In this document: positions 36,109-39,381 of the stretch, piece by piece
Numbering within the stretch: position 1 is the first letter of the stretch
Layout of the letters: each line of letters starts with the position of its first letter
DNA from: Methylomonas sp.
Lineage (GTDB): Bacteria; Pseudomonadota; Gammaproteobacteria; Methylococcales; Methylomonadaceae
Direction of reading: 5' to 3'
NCBI GenBank assembly: GCA_026988155.1
Contig: JALSLW010000031.1
Location: 1-39,381, forward strand
Length of the DNA stretch: 39,381 nt
Notes under the pieces: generated by a model
What the model was told of the DNA's origin: nothing
The model's input: the letters and a program-made list of their open reading frames with translations, nothing else
The model's database searches: none
Made by a program: the position numbers and the translations under genes

Positions 36109-36405
36109 ATGAAATATTTTACTGCAACAGGAGTGGTATTCAGCATAATGCTATCTACGCTCACTGCTTGTGATATTGAAACAGACTCTACTCAAAAAAA
36201 TAGTAGCTCTGACTTGTCAACAGAGAAAAATTTAGAAGTTTCAATAACTAAAGACCCTGGTATAGAATCTAATAACTCTTCGGTGCAAGCTCCGTCTTCC
36301 TTGGAAGTTAATAAAGTAAATGAAGAAAAGCCGTTCGCTTTGACTGATTTTAGAAATGCCATAAATAGTGTTGTAGAAGAGTCAGCTCAAGATGACGTAG
36401 AATGA
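36109..36405 (+). CDS. Small putative lipoprotein
   Basis: A 98-residue protein with a lipoprotein signal: MKYFTATGVVFSIMLSTLTAC, with the lipobox LTAC and Cys21 as the expected lipidated residue. Asp follows Cys at +2, a residue that in E. coli retains lipoproteins in the inner membrane. The mature part is Ser/Asn/Glu-rich, with no recognisable domain. AAAGGTGA stands 6-7 nt before the ATG, a good ribosome binding site. No operon partner. Function unknown. Confidence 0.75.
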   Translation: MKYFTATGVVFSIMLSTLTACDIETDSTQKNSSSDLSTEKNLEVSITKDPGIESNNSSVQAPSSLEVNKVNEEKPFALTDFRNAINSVVEESAQDDVE

Positions 36406-36764
36406 TAGCTATGAATTAAACCTAAATAAATTAGTTGAGCACGGATTTTGTGGGAAATCTGGGCAAAAAAGGCAAAGAATAGCTTGAAGATAATGGCCGT
36501 AGTCCTTATCGAGAGCTATTCTGCAGAATTTTTTGTTAAGATTTTTCACAAAACCGTGAAGCGAAATACACTCACCCATCTGGTGAATAGTTAAAAACTG
36601 GATTATACAATTTATTTAACAAGTTACAGTTAAACTAAGCGTTCAACTGATTTATTTAGTTAAATGGCTAATAATGATTAATAGAAAAACCTATTCAAAA
36701 GGTGAAGCCATCTTAAGCTGGCAAAAATGATTGCAACCGAATGATAATAAAAGAGGATATAACA
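36406..36764. other. Intergenic region with another palindromic element
   Basis: Contains the palindrome 36440-36558, then CTCACCCATCTGGT (36571-36584), which is the reverse complement of ACCAGATGGGTGAG near 22598-22611, and an AT-rich stretch before the rhodanese gene. No gene seen. Confidence 0.5.
36440..36558. repeat. 119-bp imperfect palindrome
   Basis: CACGGATTTTGTGGGAAATC (from 36440) is inverted as AGATTTTTCACAAAACCGTG (36539-36558). Inner arms AGAATAGCTT and GAGCTATTCT also pair. It is a third type of palindromic, non-coding element in the gaps between genes. Confidence 0.65.
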
Positions 36765-37418
36765 TTGAATAAAAATAACTCTCCAATGCGTTTAATTAGC
36801 TATGTGCTAGTGGCCGTACTGTTCACATTGTCAGGTCCTATAAAGGCTGATGAAGTAAAAATAACTGCTGATCTTGCGTATCTTGATGTGATGCATAATG
36901 GTAAAGTCGTCCGAATTGAACGAATTAAAGACACGTCCAATCGTTTAACGAACAGTTTTGCCAAAACTTCTCGTCCTTGTCCCCCATTCTGTGTCCACCC
37001 TATTAAACTTGCACCTGGAATAGAAACCATTGGTGAGCTGGAACTGCTTGAATTTCTCAATACAGACGTTAAACAGGGTACTGGCGTTTTAATTGATGCA
37101 AGAATGCCTCAATGGTTTGAGAAAAGTACTATTCCTGGTTCAATCAATATCCCCTTTACCATTTTAAGTACAGGTTTAGACAATAAATATACAAAAAAAA
37201 TAATCAAATTATTAGGTGCAAGGGAACGCACAAATGGAGAGTGGGATTTTAATAAAGTTAAAGCATTGGCTCTTTTTTGCAATGGTCTGTGGTGTGATCA
37301 ATCATCCAGAGCAATTAAAAGCCTTACTAAAATAGGCTATCCGCGAGAGAAGCTGTTTTGGTACCGTGGCGGAATGCAAGCGTGGCAATTGCTGGGCCTT
37401 ACCACAGTCACTCCGTAG
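36765..37418 (+). CDS. Periplasmic rhodanese-domain protein with CPPFC motif
   Basis: A 217-residue exported protein. The start is best placed at TTG 36765 (MNKNNSPMRL), because AAGAGGAT ends 6 nt upstream; ATG 36741 and 36786 lack such a site. A signal peptide ends about residue 28 (IKA). A short region with RPCPPFCVHP (C72, C76) precedes the rhodanese domain, which contains VLIDARMPQWFEKSTIPGS and the active-site loop FCNGLWCDQSSRA (C172 likely catalytic, C177 nearby). The four cysteines suggest periplasmic sulfur or thiol chemistry, but the substrate is unknown. The LysM gene starts 28 nt after the stop, so the two are probably co-transcribed. Confidence 0.88.
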   Translation: MNKNNSPMRLISYVLVAVLFTLSGPIKADEVKITADLAYLDVMHNGKVVRIERIKDTSNRLTNSFAKTSRPCPPFCVHPIKLAPGIETIGELELLEFLNTDVKQGTGVLIDARMPQWFEKSTIPGSINIPFTILSTGLDNKYTKKIIKLLGARERTNGEWDFNKVKALALFCNGLWCDQSSRAIKSLTKIGYPREKLFWYRGGMQAWQLLGLTTVTP

Positions 37419-37445
37419 TCTAGCTTTAGCATGAGGAAAATTGCT

Positions 37446-38270
37446 ATGAAACAATTGCTATTAATTTTAACGTTTAGCCTATTATTTATTTGGAACATTC
37501 GGTTTATTCAGGCAGAGTCTATAGATCCTTATATTGATGCATTAAGCATTGAAGCAGAGCAAACAAGCATGAAAGCCAATAAAGCGGCTGTGCTAACTGA
37601 TCAGGGCCCTGAACCGCCGGTTGTTCCAACTGCTTCTGATGACATTGACATGTTATCTAGAGAAGTAAGTGAGCGGCTGAAAATTATTCTGACAGACTCC
37701 TTAACCGAAGAAGCAAAGCAGAAAAAATTGGCTAAAATTATTTCCAATGCTGTAAAAAAGGGACATGAAATTAGTTCTATACAAAATGCAGTGAGCGAAG
37801 CAATGGCGGAACTTAGTAAAAGAAAGCATCTTGATATAAAGCAGGAAGCCCTTGAATTTGCAGAAAAAACAGTAAATGAGATTGTTGAAGCAAGTAAAGA
37901 TATTACTCAGGGTGACCCTAATGATCCTTACATAAAGTCCCTTAACGCTGAAGTAAATGGGCTGGCTGTTGAAGATGAAAATAGCAATATAAAAGAACGG
38001 CCAGAGGCATCAACTGGAATCCAGGCTTTAATTAAAAGAAAAAATCGATTTTCAGGTATAAAGAAAGCTGAGGCTTTAAAAAATACAGCTAAATCAGCCA
38101 CTCGAACTATTGTAGTGTTAAAAGGTGAGTCTCTATCTGGGATTGCCTATAAGGTTTATGGGGCTTATGATAAGTACTTGTTCTTGTATGAAGTAAATAG
38201 AGATCTGTTGGATAGTCCAGATCTTATTATGCCGGGACAGATTCTAAAAATTCCTCTCTTGCGTATATGA
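37446..38270 (+). CDS. Exported LysM-domain protein
   Basis: A 274-residue protein from ATG 37446 (GAGGAAAA 8 nt upstream; an in-frame ATG at 37431 lies upstream of that site). It has a signal peptide ending at about residue 23 (FIQA), a long helical, charged middle, and a C-terminal LysM domain at about 223-274 (VVLKGESLSGIAYKVYG ... LIMPGQILKIP), which binds peptidoglycan. The element DPYIxxLxxE occurs twice (DPYIDALSIE near residue 27 and DPYIKSLNAE near 160), suggesting an internal repeat. It is probably a periplasmic, wall-bound partner of the rhodanese encoded just upstream. Confidence 0.85.
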   Translation: MKQLLLILTFSLLFIWNIRFIQAESIDPYIDALSIEAEQTSMKANKAAVLTDQGPEPPVVPTASDDIDMLSREVSERLKIILTDSLTEEAKQKKLAKIISNAVKKGHEISSIQNAVSEAMAELSKRKHLDIKQEALEFAEKTVNEIVEASKDITQGDPNDPYIKSLNAEVNGLAVEDENSNIKERPEASTGIQALIKRKNRFSGIKKAEALKNTAKSATRTIVVLKGESLSGIAYKVYGAYDKYLFLYEVNRDLLDSPDLIMPGQILKIPLLRI

Positions 38271-38507
38271 AATAAACTCTGGTTTTATGGATAGCTACTG
38301 GTTCAAATGGATACTGTCATCTTAGGCTGAAAAGATAGACGGCAACATGATAATGACAAAGTCTATATTGCCGGGATGAAGCCTTCTCTAATATTAAAAT
38401 GAGTCTAAACTGACAAAAACCAGTAAGTCTGTTTAGGATGTAGCTAAGGTGGGCACGGGTTTCGTTTCTTGGCCATGCAACTATTCTGACATAGGGGGCT
38501 GGCAGAA
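38271..38507. other. Convergent intergenic region
   Basis: A 237-bp gap between the LysM gene and lpxH. An imperfect inverted repeat, AAACTGAC (about 38408-38415) with GTCTGTTT (about 38429-38436), is the only terminator-like structure seen. GGTGGGCACGGGTTTCGT near 38449-38466 resembles one arm of a palindromic repeat, but its partner is not visible. Confidence 0.35.
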
Positions 38508-39233
38508 TTAAATTGAGTTCACTTGATACCCGTCAGAATCCCAATGTAATATTTCAGCAGATTTTTTCTTCCATTCTGCTAAAACAAAGCGTTGAAATGT
38601 TTTTCCATTAATCTCAAATTCATGAATGGCAGGGCGATGTGTATGGCCGTGGATGAGGCGTGAGCAACCGTATTCTTGCATAACATCTATAACAGTTTTC
38701 TGGTTAACATCCATAATATCCTGTGATTTCTTGCGCTTATGAAAATAGCTTCGAAAGCGATACCAGCGGGCAGCAAGCAGCCGGAGCAACAAAGGTTTTG
38801 TTAATACATTCTGTTGCCATTCTTCAGTATGCGACTTTTTACGGAATGCTTGATAGGGAATGTCATCTGTGCATAATAAATCACCATGTGTGAGTAGCGT
38901 TTTAACGCCGAACAAGTCAATAACGGCATAGTCATCAAGCAGGCTAATGCCTGTTTCAATAGCAAACTGCTGACCAATTAGAAAATCTCTATTGCCTTGT
39001 TGAAGAAATACTTTAACGCCTGAATCTGTTAATTTTTTTAGCTCGGACTTGATTTTCTTATTAGGGGGCATGTTGTTATCATCACCCACCCAGCTGTCAA
39101 ATAAATCGCCTAAAATATAAACTGCAGATGCATTGCATGCCTGGTTGTGTAAAAAGGAAATGAAGCGTTGGGTGATTTCTTTCTTTTCGAGAGAAATATG
39201 CAGATCAGAGATAAAGATAATGTTTTGTTTCAA
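38508..39233 (-). CDS. lpxH: UDP-2,3-diacylglucosamine diphosphatase LpxH
   Basis: LpxH hydrolyses UDP-2,3-diacylglucosamine to lipid X and UMP, the fourth step of lipid A synthesis, at the inner face of the inner membrane. The 241-residue product has all calcineurin-like metal ligands: D10 and H12 (SDLH), D43 (GDLFD), N81 (GNRD), H116 (HGD), H195 and H197 (HGHTHRP). A basic, aromatic loop (RWYRFRSYFHKRKK, about 156-169) is the family's membrane-binding insertion. The start is 20 bp from a 7-bp tandem array that fills the rest of the window, so its promoter is either inside or beyond that array. Confidence 0.97.
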   Translation of the reverse strand: MKQNIIFISDLHISLEKKEITQRFISFLHNQACNASAVYILGDLFDSWVGDDNNMPPNKKIKSELKKLTDSGVKVFLQQGNRDFLIGQQFAIETGISLLDDYAVIDLFGVKTLLTHGDLLCTDDIPYQAFRKKSHTEEWQQNVLTKPLLLRLLAARWYRFRSYFHKRKKSQDIMDVNQKTVIDVMQEYGCSRLIHGHTHRPAIHEFEINGKTFQRFVLAEWKKKSAEILHWDSDGYQVNSI

Positions 39234-39253
39234 TGTTGCTCTTGGATAATGTG

Positions 39254-39381
39254 GGCTAAAGGCTAAAGGCTAAAGGCTAAAGGCTAAAGGCTAAAGGCTA
39301 AAGGCTAAAGGCTAAAGGCTAAAGGCTAAAGGCTAAAGGCTAAAGGCTAAAGGCTAAAGGCTAAAGGCTAAAGGCTAAAGG
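39254..39381. repeat. Heptanucleotide tandem array (GGCTAAA)18+
   Basis: Eighteen perfect, uninterrupted copies of GGCTAAA (39254-39379) plus two more bases run to the edge of the window, so the true copy number is larger or unknown. On the lpxH coding strand the unit reads TTTAGCC. The unit length is not a multiple of three and the array is intergenic, directly upstream of lpxH. Perfect identity points to recent or continuing slippage; an assembly-end artefact is also possible, as the array reaches the edge. Confidence 0.95.

Overview
The window looks like chromosome of a low-GC (about 40% by eye) gammaproteobacterium, most likely a methanotroph of the order Methylococcales or a close relative. 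This is inferred from three things: a PEP-CTERM/VPLPA-type surface protein, an exopolysaccharide (EPS) locus of the methanolan (EpsE/F/G/L) type, and the divergent argH/hemCDXY arrangement common in gammaproteobacteria. The genus cannot be fixed from sequence alone.

Layout. (1) 0-6 kb: a minus-strand gene that appears to fuse a ribosome-hibernation (HPF/RaiA-like) domain to a sigma-70-like region; a candidate 30-codon gene with a very strong ribosome binding site; a TPP riboswitch and thiC; two small uncharacterised proteins; a PEP-CTERM protein on the minus strand; and a 65-residue membrane protein. (2) 6.3-12.8 kb: a histidine phosphatase and argH (minus strand), divergent from hemC-hemD-hemX-hemY. 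(3) 13.0-25.5 kb, plus strand: the EPS locus, with a priming sugar-phosphate transferase, export protein EpsE, chain-length protein EpsF, BY-kinase-like EpsG, outer-membrane EpsL, a Wzy-like polymerase, a secreted clan GH-A hydrolase, a GT4 glycosyltransferase and a flippase. (4) 25.7-31.8 kb, minus strand: a radical SAM/SPASM protein, a beta-propeller GINT1_N-like protein and two GT4 glycosyltransferases, probably further EPS genes. (5) 32.3-38.3 kb: a YajR-like MFS transporter, a chemoreceptor, a small lipoprotein, a periplasmic rhodanese and a LysM protein. (6) lpxH (minus strand), preceded by at least 18 tandem copies of a 7-bp unit that run off the window.

How it fits together: the EPS genes form a nearly complete Wzx/Wzy-type pathway (priming, glycosyl transfer, flipping, polymerisation, length control, export and trimming). 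No exosortase gene is visible, so the enzyme that processes the PEP-CTERM protein must lie elsewhere.

Main points for a second look. A near-identical CRP-like operator (TTTATGTGA-N4-GTTCAC) occurs upstream of the PEP-CTERM gene, the radical SAM gene and a GT4 gene; in the last two it lies in a conserved 52-bp block. A 155-bp palindromic element occurs twice in direct orientation around a 9.6-kb EPS module, which recombination could delete. At least three other long imperfect palindromes sit in the gaps between genes. The HPF-sigma fusion, a possible ATT start for hemD, and the heptamer array in front of lpxH are also unusual.
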